From SMWD01 sp002729875 (GTDB lineage: Bacteria > Pseudomonadota > Gammaproteobacteria > Steroidobacterales > GCA-2729495): a stretch of DNA of 33,788 nucleotides. The position numbers and the translations under genes are program-made. The DNA lies in contig DASCMH010000062.1 of the NCBI GenBank assembly GCA_036010905.1, forward strand, positions 1 through 33,788, written 5' to 3'. Shown here piece after piece: positions 16,545-24,678 of this stretch. The notes under the pieces are model-generated. The model did not search any database, was not told the origin of the DNA, and saw only the letters and a program-made list of their open reading frames with translations. Each line of letters starts with the position of its first letter. Position 1 is the first letter of the stretch.

Positions 16545-17309
16545 ATGAGTAGCCTCAAAAAAATCCCGCAGGTACGCGGCACATGCTGGTGCCAAATCGG
16601 TATCTGGCTTGCACTGGTCGGTATCGTATTACTCATCGCAAGCCTTGCCGGTGGCGGGTTCGAATTACTGCAACCAATCACTGCTTTGCTTTTATTCAGA
16701 ATTGCCTGCCTGGTATTCATACTTAGCGCACTGGTGACAACGTTCGGCATTGTGATCAGCATGGGCACAGCGGGCCAAGCCTCTCCACTCTACTCATGGG
16801 GCGCTCTGACCATCAGCATCATCATCATCAGCATAGCAATGAGCCAGCGGCCAGGCATATCCGGGGTGCCGCCTATTTATGACCTCACGACCGACATCAG
16901 TAATCCGCCGGCATTCATAGCAATCCTGCCATTACTTGCCGAGGTGCCTAACCGATCCGAATACGCGGGTGCCGATACCGCCAAACAGCAACAGGCCACT
17001 TATCCTGATCTCATCACACTGACAATCGACAAACCGCTTGACGCAGTGCTCACTGAAGCCGAGATGACCGTGCGCAAACTCGGCTGGGACATCGTGGCCA
17101 TTGATCCAAACACGGGGCGTATCGAAGCCACTGATACGTCGGCATGGTTCCGATTTAAAGACGATGTCGTCATTCGACTGACAGCGAACGACCCGGGCAC
17201 AAGGGTCGACATTCGCTCCAGGTCGCGGGTCAACATGGGCGACATGAGTGCGAATGCAGAACGCATTCGTGCATTTCTCAACCTGCTAAAGACCCGGACC
17301 GCCGATTGA
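16545..17309 (+). CDS. DUF1499 domain membrane protein
   Basis: About 255 residues. Three hydrophobic segments fill the first 100 residues (for example IWLALVGIVLLIASLAGG and ISIIIISIAM). A soluble DUF1499 domain follows, carrying TYPDLITLTIDKPLDAVL, GWDIVAIDPNTGRIEATD, WFRFKDDVVIRLT and TRVDIRSRSRVNMGDMSANA. The function of DUF1499 is unknown. I chose the ATG at 16545 because AAGTGGGGG lies directly before it; an ATG ten codons upstream (16515) has no ribosome binding site. It is convergent with the MaoC gene, with 28 bases between them. Confidence 0.85.
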   Translation: MSSLKKIPQVRGTCWCQIGIWLALVGIVLLIASLAGGGFELLQPITALLLFRIACLVFILSALVTTFGIVISMGTAGQASPLYSWGALTISIIIISIAMSQRPGISGVPPIYDLTTDISNPPAFIAILPLLAEVPNRSEYAGADTAKQQQATYPDLITLTIDKPLDAVLTEAEMTVRKLGWDIVAIDPNTGRIEATDTSAWFRFKDDVVIRLTANDPGTRVDIRSRSRVNMGDMSANAERIRAFLNLLKTRTAD

Positions 17310-17337
17310 CTGACTGTCTTGCCCGGTAACCGGCAGA

Positions 17338-17793
17338 TCAAACGAAATAAAGCGCGATAGTTTCGGCAACACAGGCCGGTTTGCTTTGCCCTTCGACTTC
17401 CATCGTGCTCTCCAGAATAATCTGCAAGGCGCCTGCTCTCTTGCGCGCTGATTTCAGAATGCTCCGCAACCGAACACGACTACCTGCCGGTACCATCTGC
17501 TTGAACCTGACCTTGTTAAGCCCGTAATTGATCGCCCGCTCACCATTGAAGATGACTATCTTCTCGGCTAATGCCGGAAACAATGCCGTCAACAGGTAAC
17601 CGTGCGCGATTGTTGAGCCAACCGGCAACTCCCGTTTTGCTCGTTCCACATCAACATGAATCCATTGATGGTCGTCTGTCGCCTCAGCAAACCGATTAAT
17701 GCGATCCTGATCAATCAGATACCATTCCGATACACCAATTTCCTTGCCTTCAAGGGCCTTGGCGTTTTCTATCGTGTCAATAATGAGTGCCAT
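17338..17793 (-). CDS. MaoC/NodN-like hot-dog dehydratase
   Basis: A 151-residue hot-dog fold protein with the hydratase-2 type motif ATDDHQWIHVD and GSTIAHGYL. These contain the catalytic Asp and His of (R)-specific enoyl-CoA hydratases and the closely related NodN-like group. The expected reaction is hydration of a trans-2-enoyl thioester; the substrate is unknown. It is the last gene of a minus-strand run moaC-mobA-folE-maoC, 52 bases after folE, though nothing links its chemistry to pterins. It might have its own promoter. Confidence 0.88.
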   Translation of the reverse strand: MALIIDTIENAKALEGKEIGVSEWYLIDQDRINRFAEATDDHQWIHVDVERAKRELPVGSTIAHGYLLTALFPALAEKIVIFNGERAINYGLNKVRFKQMVPAGSRVRLRSILKSARKRAGALQIILESTMEVEGQSKPACVAETIALYFV

Positions 17794-17845
17794 AAAAAAT
17801 CAATACTGTTTATTATTAAAAGTTGATCCGGCGGCAAATCGCTGT

Positions 17846-18436
17846 CTAGCTGACCTGCCCAACCGCATGCATGAACTCGGCCCGAATACGATCATCATCC
17901 CGGAAAGCACCGAGCATTTCATCCGTCACCATCTTGATATTGGTTTTATTCACACCACGCGTAGTCATGCACAGATGCTGTGCTTCGACGATTACAGCTA
18001 CGCCACGCGGCTCGAGTGCATCATGGATACATTTGGCAATCTCTGCCGTCAATCGCTCCTGAACCTGTAACCGCCTGGTATATGCCTCAACAACCCGTAC
18101 CAGTTTACTGATCCCTGCCAACCGCTTATGCGGCAGGTAGGCCAGGTGAATACGCCCAATAAACGGGGCCATGTGGTGCTCACAATGAGATGAAAAATTA
18201 ATATCCAGCAAGGTAACAATTCGATCGTATTCATTCACGGAATGAAAAGAATTGCCGAGTAACGCACAGGGGTCCATAGCGTAACCGGAAAACCAGTCAC
18301 CAAATGACTCAATAACCCGTGTGGGTGTGCGCTTAATACCCGCACGATCAGGGTCTTCGCCGATCCAATCGAGCAGCGTCCTGATTGCAGACTCAGCATC
18401 AGCACGACTTACACCATTTATTTTACTGTCATTCAT
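17846..18436 (-). CDS. folE: GTP cyclohydrolase I
   Basis: A 196-residue enzyme with the zinc-site sequence HCEHHMAPF and the second cysteine in QHLCMTTRG, plus GRIHLAYLPHKRLAGISKL and the QVQERLT motif. It converts GTP to 7,8-dihydroneopterin triphosphate, the first step to folate and, in many bacteria, queuosine. All zinc ligands of the type IA enzyme are present. A purine-rich ribosome binding site (GAAGAGAG) precedes the ATG. It lies 32 bases after mobA, so a shared transcript is likely. Confidence 0.97.
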   Translation of the reverse strand: MNDSKINGVSRADAESAIRTLLDWIGEDPDRAGIKRTPTRVIESFGDWFSGYAMDPCALLGNSFHSVNEYDRIVTLLDINFSSHCEHHMAPFIGRIHLAYLPHKRLAGISKLVRVVEAYTRRLQVQERLTAEIAKCIHDALEPRGVAVIVEAQHLCMTTRGVNKTNIKMVTDEMLGAFRDDDRIRAEFMHAVGQVS

Positions 18437-18468
18437 ATCACTCTCTTCGGGTACGGTCGGACCAGAAC

Positions 18469-19086
18469 TCAGCTGTCAAGCCCACCGAGCTTGAGACGGT
18501 CAAGATCATCCGGCGTATTGATATTCACCAATACTTGGGCATCGGTCGCAGCAATTAATTCCATATTCAAATCAGCCAGCATATTGCGAGGACTCAGGCT
18601 GCCACCCGACTTTGCTCGCTGCCGAAACTTTTCAAGCGTAGCGGGTTCCCAGATTGCGCACAACGGTTCCGGGAGACCGTCCAACGGGCTGCGATAGCCC
18701 GTTGCAGCTTTTTCTGCCCGCCGTGAATCGATTAGCAGACGAATTGATGCCGTATCGAGCAACGGCATATCACAGGCAGACACCAGCCAGGCCGCATCAG
18801 GACGGTGGACATGGGCAGCCAGGATTCCGCCGGCCGGCCCAAGCTCCGGCTGCTCATCAATGATCAGCGAATAGTGCCTGCGCAGTTCCTCATCAACCTG
18901 TGCAGCACAAATCGAAACATAAGTGCGCTCACAAAAACTGTTGATAAGAGCGAAGATTCGCGCCAACTGAACCTGCCCGCCTATCTTGATAGCGGCTTTA
19001 TCCCGACCGAAACGCCGGCTCCTCCCACCGGTTAACACGAGACCGAGCAGAGGTGGAGAACCTTTATTAATGGAACCGCCAGGCAT
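18469..19086 (-). CDS. mobA: Molybdenum cofactor guanylyltransferase MobA
   Basis: A 205-residue nucleotidyltransferase with the opening signature LTGGRSRRFGRDKA (the family usually reads LAGGxSxRxGxDK), GPAGGILAA and SACDMPLL, which contains the metal-binding Asp. It links GMP to molybdopterin to make the guanine dinucleotide form used by DMSO-reductase-type enzymes. MobA and MocA are alike, but length and context with moaC favour MobA. The ATG lies eight bases after the moaC stop. Confidence 0.93.
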   Translation of the reverse strand: MPGGSINKGSPPLLGLVLTGGRSRRFGRDKAAIKIGGQVQLARIFALINSFCERTYVSICAAQVDEELRRHYSLIIDEQPELGPAGGILAAHVHRPDAAWLVSACDMPLLDTASIRLLIDSRRAEKAATGYRSPLDGLPEPLCAIWEPATLEKFRQRAKSGGSLSPRNMLADLNMELIAATDAQVLVNINTPDDLDRLKLGGLDS

Positions 19087-19094
19087 CGATCACA

Positions 19095-19568
19095 TCACGC
19101 CGGACTGGCATAGTCACTTTTGCCCCCGGTCTTGCTAATCAGCCTTATCTCGCCAATCACAATATCGTGGGACAGCGCCTTGCACATATCATAGATTGTC
19201 AGCGCGGCAACACTGGCGCCGGTTAACGCCTCCATTTCTATCCCGGTCTTGTGCACGACATTGGTCCGGCAATCAATCACCGCACGCCCGTCATCAGCAA
19301 GCTCTATATTGATCTTGCAGCCGTCAAGACCAATTGGATGACAGAACGGAATCAACTCATAAGTTTTTTTTGCCGCAAGCGTTCCGGCAATAATGGCGGT
19401 CTGAAAAACAGGCCCTTTCGGGGTCGAGATATCCCCATCCCTGATAATCGCCCGCACCGGTTCGGGCAGATGCACGACCGCCATCGCATGCGCAGTACGG
19501 TGTGTCTCCTTTTTTCCGCCGACATCCACCATCGTCGGCTGATTCTTTTTATCTATATGCGACAACAT
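19095..19568 (-). CDS. moaC: Cyclic pyranopterin monophosphate synthase MoaC
   Basis: A 157-residue enzyme with MVDVGGKKETHRTA, KGPVFQTAIIAG, the CHPIGLDG site, KTGIEMEALTGAS and LTIYDMCKALSHD. It performs the second half of the conversion of GTP to cyclic pyranopterin monophosphate, after MoaA, in molybdenum cofactor synthesis. The open frame reaches 19598, but the ATG at 19568 is preceded by a strong GGAGGTG ribosome binding site and gives the family's normal N-terminus. It heads the moaC-mobA-folE-maoC run and is divergent from the leuC-like gene. No moaA, moaB, moaD or moaE is present. Confidence 0.96.
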   Translation of the reverse strand: MLSHIDKKNQPTMVDVGGKKETHRTAHAMAVVHLPEPVRAIIRDGDISTPKGPVFQTAIIAGTLAAKKTYELIPFCHPIGLDGCKINIELADDGRAVIDCRTNVVHKTGIEMEALTGASVAALTIYDMCKALSHDIVIGEIRLISKTGGKSDYASPA

Positions 19569-19785
19569 GCAGAGCACCTCCGATCCGCAATCAATCAAGC
19601 GCCATTATAACGATCTGGCCGCCCCGGTGAGATCAAATACCCGAATACCAACCATTGCAAGGCATCAGAATCGCTTTCCGGCACACCAATAACATACCGG
19701 CTTTGCTATGATTTGAAGTCTATTATGCAGACATGATGCTTGCAGGCAGACCGGATTGTAAAACCACCGGTCCCGGGAACCAGAC

Positions 19786-21201
19786 ATGGGTCAAACAATT
19801 ATCGAGAAACTGTGGGATGCGCATAGTATCGCTGACCTCGGAAACGGCAACCAGCTGATATATATCGACCGGGTGTTCTTTCACGAAAGAACCGGCAGCA
19901 TCGCCTTGCAGGGTCTTGAAGCGGCCGGGCGTAATGTGCGCAACCCCGAACAGGTGTTTGGCTGCATGGATCACATCGTCGACACCCTGCCCGGTCGCAC
20001 GGATGACACGATGGTACCCGGTGGCAGTGCATTCATCACGACTACGCGTGAAGCGGCACATGCTGCCGGCGTCAACCTGTTTGATCTCGGCGATGACCGC
20101 CAGGGTATCGTGCATGTTGTATCTCCGGAACAGGGCATCGCCCTGCCCGGTCTGACACTTGTTTGTCCCGACAGTCATACCTGTACCCAGGGCGCACTCG
20201 GCACACTGGCCTGGGGCATTGGATCGACAGAATGCGAACATGCGCTGGCGACCAAGACCCTGGCCGTCAAGAAACCCAGGTTCATGCGTGTAGGGTTTAC
20301 CGGGCGGCTCGGCTACGGCATTACGGCCAAGGACATGATTCTGCACCTGATTGGTCGGCATACGGCATCGGGTGGTGTCGGTTACGCAATCGAATTCGCC
20401 GATGAAGCCGTCCGTGCTCTGCCGATGGAAGCCCGCTTCACGCTGTGCAACATGGGCGTGGAATTCGGCGCGTGGAGTTGCATCATCGCACCGGACCAGA
20501 CAACCTATGATTACATTGCCGGCCGACCGTATGCGCCAAAAGATCATACCTGGGACCAGGCGCTCGCCTACTGGCAGAGCTTGCCAAGCGACGACGATGC
20601 CCGCTTTGACAAGGAAATTACGATTGATTGCAGCACACTCGCGCCGCAAGTCACATGGGGCACAAGCCCCCAGCATGAAACCGGCATCGATGGCATGGTT
20701 CCGAACCCGGCCAATGAAGCGGACATAAACCATCGTCAGTCAATCGAGCGGGCCCTCGAATACATGGGACTGGAACCGGGCACTCAGCTTGCAGGTCTGC
20801 CGATCGATTCAGCTTTTATCGGTTCATGCACGAATAGCCGTCTTAGTGATCTGCGCAGTGCCGCCGGGATCCTGAAGGGTCGCAAAGTCGCCGCTGGCGT
20901 CAAGGCGATTTGTGTGCCTGGTTCGGGCCAGGTGAAAAAAGCGGCCGAGGCCGAGGGTCTGCACAGAATTTTTACCGAGGCCGGCTTCGAATGGCGTGAA
21001 CCGGGGTGTTCGATGTGTTTCTACGCCGGTGGCGATAACCTTGGCCTCGGCAAGCGAACCGTGTCCAGCACCAATCGCAATTTTGAAAATCGCCAGGGGC
21101 CCGGCACAAAAACCCACCTTGCAAGTCCGACCACAGTCGCCGCCTCGGCCGTCAGGGGTTGCCTGACAGATGTAAGAACACTGGAGCCGAACCATGGATA
21201 A
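19786..21201 (+). CDS. LeuC-like hydro-lyase large subunit, probably not for leucine synthesis
   Basis: A 471-residue aconitase-superfamily protein. The 4Fe-4S ligands are Cys348 (GSCTNSR), Cys408 and Cys411 (GCSMC), as in E. coli LeuC. The region after Gly59 differs from true LeuC: instead of the family's DHNVxT the protein reads DHIVDT (residues 62-67), followed by LPGRTDDTMVPGGSAF. The same diverged pattern occurs, as far as I recall, in second LeuC copies of other proteobacteria. With the small subunit it would dehydrate and rehydrate a 2-hydroxy dicarboxylate. Neighbouring CoA-transferase and lyase genes, and the absence of leuA and leuB, suggest a catabolic citramalate/citraconate-type substrate. 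The name leuC is deliberately withheld. Confidence 0.85.
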   Translation: MGQTIIEKLWDAHSIADLGNGNQLIYIDRVFFHERTGSIALQGLEAAGRNVRNPEQVFGCMDHIVDTLPGRTDDTMVPGGSAFITTTREAAHAAGVNLFDLGDDRQGIVHVVSPEQGIALPGLTLVCPDSHTCTQGALGTLAWGIGSTECEHALATKTLAVKKPRFMRVGFTGRLGYGITAKDMILHLIGRHTASGGVGYAIEFADEAVRALPMEARFTLCNMGVEFGAWSCIIAPDQTTYDYIAGRPYAPKDHTWDQALAYWQSLPSDDDARFDKEITIDCSTLAPQVTWGTSPQHETGIDGMVPNPANEADINHRQSIERALEYMGLEPGTQLAGLPIDSAFIGSCTNSRLSDLRSAAGILKGRKVAAGVKAICVPGSGQVKKAAEAEGLHRIFTEAGFEWREPGCSMCFYAGGDNLGLGKRTVSSTNRNFENRQGPGTKTHLASPTTVAASAVRGCLTDVRTLEPNHG

Positions 21202-21814
21202 GTTCACGACAGTGAGGGCAATCGCCGCACCGCTGCTGCGTATCAATATCGATACCGATGCCATTATTCCGAGCCGTGAGATGAAACGGGTATCCAAGCA
21301 AGGATTGGGAGAAGGGCTGTTTTCCGCCTGGCGCTATACAAAACCGGGAAGCCGTGACGAAAACCCTGACTTCATCCTGAACCGGGAACCATACCGCCAG
21401 GCACAGATCCTGTTGGCCGGAAAGAATTTCGGCTGCGGGTCTTCGCGGGAACACGCGGCCTGGGCACTGGCCGAATGGGGCATCCGGGCAATCATCGCGC
21501 CGAGTTTCGGTGCAATTTTCCACAGCAACTGTGTGCGCAACGGCATCCTGCCGACAACCCTGGCGGATCAACGGATACAGACACTTGCATTGCTGGTGCA
21601 GGAAGATCCGAAAAAAAATCAGATCGAGATCGATCTCGGCACATGTATTGTCACCGGACCCGACGGGCATACCGACAGTTTCGATATCGCACCATCCGAT
21701 CGGGAGATGCTCATGGAAGGGCTGGATGCCATTGCCGTCACGATGAAACGTGACGATGAGATCCTCGCATTCCAGGCGCGTGACCGACTGAAACGACCGT
21801 GGATTTATTTATAA
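21194..21814 (+). CDS. LeuD-like hydro-lyase small subunit
   Basis: A 206-residue swivelling small subunit with NIDTDAIIPSREM, NFGCGSSREHAAWAL, IRAIIAPSFGAIFHSN and NGILP, the LeuD family core. Its start overlaps the large-subunit stop by eight bases, as expected of tightly coupled subunits. The substrate-recognition stretch after IIPS (REMKRVSKQGLGEG) is unlike the QFL-type stretch of E. coli LeuD, in keeping with a different substrate. The pair is convergent with the CoA-transferase gene over 41 bases. Identity of the reaction is inferred from the neighbourhood. Confidence 0.88.
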   Translation: MDKFTTVRAIAAPLLRINIDTDAIIPSREMKRVSKQGLGEGLFSAWRYTKPGSRDENPDFILNREPYRQAQILLAGKNFGCGSSREHAAWALAEWGIRAIIAPSFGAIFHSNCVRNGILPTTLADQRIQTLALLVQEDPKKNQIEIDLGTCIVTGPDGHTDSFDIAPSDREMLMEGLDAIAVTMKRDDEILAFQARDRLKRPWIYL

Positions 21815-21855
21815 CGGCAAGCAACTACTGAAACGGTCATTTCCGCCCCGGATGA

Positions 21856-23058
21856 TCACTCCGCGCCAACAGCGCCCTGCTCGATCAGCGACTCGATTTC
21901 ATCTTTGGAGTAACCGGCCTCGGCCATGATCTCGCGTGTATGCTGACCTTTGCGCGGTACCGGACGGTGAATGCCGAATCTTTGCCCGTTCATCTCAAGC
22001 GGCAACGCCGGTAACTTCGACTGCTTGCCGGCCCGTTCGCCATCGGTCACCGTAATCGGCAACAGGCCTTCATTCTCGGCAAGGTGGGGATCGTCGAACA
22101 AATCTTCCGGCTTGGTGATCGGCGCAAACGGTAAACCGGTTTTCTCGAGCTTATCCATCAACTCCGACTTTGAGAACTGCTTGAACGTATCCTTGATGAT
22201 CGGCAGCAGGCGCCCCTTGTTAGCGACACGATCATTATTCGTCGCGAGGGTCTCGTCGGCGGCCAATTCATCGAGACCGAATGATTCGCATAAAAGCTTC
22301 CATTGCTTGTCGCTGACAACCCCGACGAAGACATGATCCTCATCGGCCGTTTCGAAAACCTGGTAAATGGCCCAGGCCGAGACGCGTGCCGGCATCGGCG
22401 CCGCAGCCTTGCCGGTCACGGCGTATTGCGCCATATGCTGACCGACCAGGAACACAGTGCTCTCGAACAAAGATGCTATAACCTGCTGACCCTGACCCGT
22501 CTCAGCACGCTGATGCAATGCGGCGAGAATGGCGAGTGCGCCAAACATGCCGCCCTGCACATCAATGACCGATGCCCCGGCTCGCAACGGCTGTCCGGGC
22601 GGGCCCGTCATGTAGGCAAGACCGCCCATCATCTGCGCAACCTCGTCCAGTGCCGTGCGTCGTTCGTAAGGGCCGCTCAGAAAACCTTTCTCGGAACAAT
22701 AAATCAGCTTCGAGTTGCGCACCTTCAGCGCAGCGTAACCAAAGCCAAGTCGATCCATCGTACCGGGCCTGAAGTTCTCGATTAGCACATCGGCCTCGTC
22801 GACGAGCTTCAGAACCAGTTCCTTGCCCGCTACAGATTTCAAATCGACACACAGACTACGCTTGTTGCGGTTGTACATCGGGAAATATCCAGCCCCCGAG
22901 CCGGGCAACCGGCGAGTGCTATCACCCTTGGCCGGCTCGATCCGAATGATATCGGCACCGAGGTCGGCGAGCATCAACCCGGCGGCCGGGCCCATCACCA
23001 TGTGCGTAAATTCGATGACCTTGATGCCGGCGAGCGGCAATACTTGATTGTCTGACAT
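21856..23058 (-). CDS. CaiB/BaiF (family III) CoA-transferase
   Basis: A 400-residue family III CoA-transferase with the opening LAGIKVIEFTHMVMGPAAG, LGADIIRIEPAKGD, NRNKRSLCVDLK, VLIENFRPGTMDRLG and the catalytic aspartate at residue 166 in VIDVQGGMFGAL. These enzymes pass CoA from a donor thioester, often succinyl-CoA, to a carboxylic acid. The gene diverges from the HMG-CoA-lyase-family gene across a 143-base gap that contains a perfect inverted repeat. A likely substrate is citramalate, itaconate or a related acid produced by the LeuCD-like enzyme. A purine-rich AAAAGG precedes the ATG. Confidence 0.92.
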   Translation of the reverse strand: MSDNQVLPLAGIKVIEFTHMVMGPAAGLMLADLGADIIRIEPAKGDSTRRLPGSGAGYFPMYNRNKRSLCVDLKSVAGKELVLKLVDEADVLIENFRPGTMDRLGFGYAALKVRNSKLIYCSEKGFLSGPYERRTALDEVAQMMGGLAYMTGPPGQPLRAGASVIDVQGGMFGALAILAALHQRAETGQGQQVIASLFESTVFLVGQHMAQYAVTGKAAAPMPARVSAWAIYQVFETADEDHVFVGVVSDKQWKLLCESFGLDELAADETLATNNDRVANKGRLLPIIKDTFKQFSKSELMDKLEKTGLPFAPITKPEDLFDDPHLAENEGLLPITVTDGERAGKQSKLPALPLEMNGQRFGIHRPVPRKGQHTREIMAEAGYSKDEIESLIEQGAVGAE

Positions 23059-23104
23059 CGTGAAGCCTTTTCGTTATGATTCCCAGCCCTGAGGCTTGGT
23101 TTAG

Positions 23105-23170
23105 TCGGGGTCAGACCCCATTTATCTCTTAGCCCGGAAACTTCCAAAGATAAATGGGGTCTGACCCCGA
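23105..23170. repeat. Perfect 23-bp inverted repeat, REP/MITE-like, between divergent genes
   Basis: Positions 23105-23127 and 23148-23170 are exact reverse complements, separated by 20 bases. Each arm contains its own palindrome, GGGGTCAGACCCC, followed or preceded by an AT-rich ATTTATCT. The element ends 31 bases before the lyase ATG and starts 46 bases before the CoA-transferase ATG. The nested palindrome and its setting resemble REP-type intergenic repeats spread by RAYT transposases, rather than a simple operator. No transposase is in the window. As RNA it would form a very stable hairpin in either leader. Confidence 0.9.
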
Positions 23171-23201
23171 GCGGGGATTATGCCCTAAAAAGGAATTTCT
23201 T

Positions 23202-24146
23202 ATGAGCGATATTGATATCCTCGTCAGCGAAGTCGGTCTGCGAGACGGGCTGCAGAGCATCAAGGCCGTCATGCCGACCAGGGCAAAAAAAGCCTGGATC
23301 GACGCCGCAGCCGCAGCCGGCGTGCGCGAAATCGAGGTCGCGTCGTTCGTGCCGCCGAAACTGCTGCCGCAAATGGCTGACGCAGCTGAAATTGTTGCCT
23401 ACGCCAAAACGATCGAGGGCCTCGATGTCGTCGCGCTCGTGCCGAATTTCAAAGGCGCTGAAAACGCAATCAGAGCCGGCGCGGACAAACTTGGCTTGCC
23501 CCTGTCGTGCAGCGAGACGCACAGCCAGGCAAACCTGAAAAAAACTCATGACCAGGTCATCGATGAAGTCCGCCGAATTGCCGCACTGCTGGACACGCTG
23601 CCGGCAGAGCGGCGGCCAGGTTTTGAAGGCAGCCTGTCGACCGCCTTCGGCTGCACACTTGAGGGTGAGGTTGCCGAAGCGCAGGTCGTCGCTCTGGCCG
23701 TGCGGCTCGTCGAGGCCGGCGTCGATGAACTAAGCCTGTCGGATACCACCGGTTATGCCAATCCGACCCAACTGCGGCGCCTGATTCGTCTCGTGCGCGC
23801 CGCAGTCGGCGCCGACAAACTCGATGGCGTGCACCTGCACAATACCCGCGGTCTGGGACTTGCCAACGTTGTCGCAGCACTCGAAGAAGGCATTACGACT
23901 GTCGACAGTTCGCTGGGCGGCATCGGGGGCTGCCCGTTCGCACCGGGGGCGAGCGGCAACATCGTGACCGAAGACCTTGTCTTCATGCTCGATTCGATGG
24001 GGCTGAAGACCGGCATCGACCTGGACAAACTGCTGCAAGTGCGCGAGATCGTCCTCGCCGCCTTGCCGGACGAGGAAATGTACGGCTTTACACCGGAAGC
24101 AGGGTTACCGAAAGGCTATACCGCTGGCGGCTGGGGCATCGGTTAA
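23202..24146 (+). CDS. HMG-CoA lyase family enzyme (HMG-CoA or citramalyl-CoA lyase)
   Basis: A 314-residue TIM-barrel lyase with VGLRDGLQS (catalytic Arg14 and metal ligand Asp15), the metal-binding His211 and His213 in HLHNTRG, and the active-site loop GGIGGCPFAPGASGN with Cys244 and Asn253. These are the catalytic residues of HMG-CoA lyase. It would split a 3-hydroxy-3-methyl acyl-CoA into acetyl-CoA plus a keto acid: acetoacetate from HMG-CoA, or pyruvate from citramalyl-CoA. I chose the ATG at 23202, preceded by AAAAAGGA; the frame opens 16 codons earlier inside the inverted repeat. Pairing with a CaiB transferase and a LeuCD-like hydro-lyase favours the citramalyl-CoA reading. Confidence 0.9.
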   Translation: MSDIDILVSEVGLRDGLQSIKAVMPTRAKKAWIDAAAAAGVREIEVASFVPPKLLPQMADAAEIVAYAKTIEGLDVVALVPNFKGAENAIRAGADKLGLPLSCSETHSQANLKKTHDQVIDEVRRIAALLDTLPAERRPGFEGSLSTAFGCTLEGEVAEAQVVALAVRLVEAGVDELSLSDTTGYANPTQLRRLIRLVRAAVGADKLDGVHLHNTRGLGLANVVAALEEGITTVDSSLGGIGGCPFAPGASGNIVTEDLVFMLDSMGLKTGIDLDKLLQVREIVLAALPDEEMYGFTPEAGLPKGYTAGGWGIG

Positions 24147-24159
24147 TCAGAGCAACAGG

Positions 24160-24618
24160 TTATTTTGCCCCGGTCTCCTGCTGCAGGAATGCAATCAGGT
24201 TAGCTCGATCCTGTGCATCCTTGACGCCGACGAAAATCATCTGGTTACCCGGCAAAAATTCGCTTGGCCGCGCCAACCACTTGTCCATCGCCTCATCGGT
24301 CCAGATCACCTCCGCGTTCGTCAACACTTCCGAGAAGAGGAAACCTTCCGCGAGGCCGGCCTTGCGTCCGAATACGCCATAGAGGTTCGGCCCAACCTTG
24401 TTGATACCGCCTTCTTCAAGGCTATGACAGGCGCGACATTGGAAAAACAAGGTCTGACCACGCTTGATATCGGCAGCAGCCAGCATGGCTTCCATGGAAG
24501 GTATAGACGCCGACGCCTGGCTGGCGGCCGTAGCCGGCTCATCGCCGGTGCCACCACATCCGGACAGGATGGCAACCATAACCACCGCACAAACATAACT
24601 ATATTTAGCAACTGACAT
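24160..24618 (-). CDS. Lipoprotein class I c-type cytochrome
   Basis: A 152-residue protein with a lipoprotein signal peptide ending in the lipobox LSGC (Cys21), a Ser/Ala-rich linker, and a class I cytochrome c domain. The domain has heme motif CRACH (residues 61-65), the family motif GPNLYGVFGRKAG and a probable Met axial ligand in GNQMIF. It would sit on the periplasmic face of the inner membrane. The start at 24618 gives a proper signal peptide; the open frame extends to 24675. It lies 60 bases after the FAD oxidase on the same strand and is its likely electron acceptor. It is convergent with the lyase gene, with 13 bases between. Confidence 0.9.
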   Translation of the reverse strand: MSVAKYSYVCAVVMVAILSGCGGTGDEPATAASQASASIPSMEAMLAAADIKRGQTLFFQCRACHSLEEGGINKVGPNLYGVFGRKAGLAEGFLFSEVLTNAEVIWTDEAMDKWLARPSEFLPGNQMIFVGVKDAQDRANLIAFLQQETGAK

Positions 24619-24678
24619 ACGAAACCCCGTTAATTCAACTTGCATACACCCGTGTAACCTGACTGCTGCAAACATGCT

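Noticed and set aside
16388..16768. A 126-codon minus-strand frame before and over the start of the DUF1499 gene
   Set aside because: It overlaps the real N-terminus antisense and has no domain or ribosome binding site.
19723..20733. A 336-codon open frame on the minus strand opposite the LeuC-like gene
   Set aside because: It lies wholly antisense to a gene with strong family motifs, has no recognisable domain, and reflects the GC-rich third positions of the real gene.
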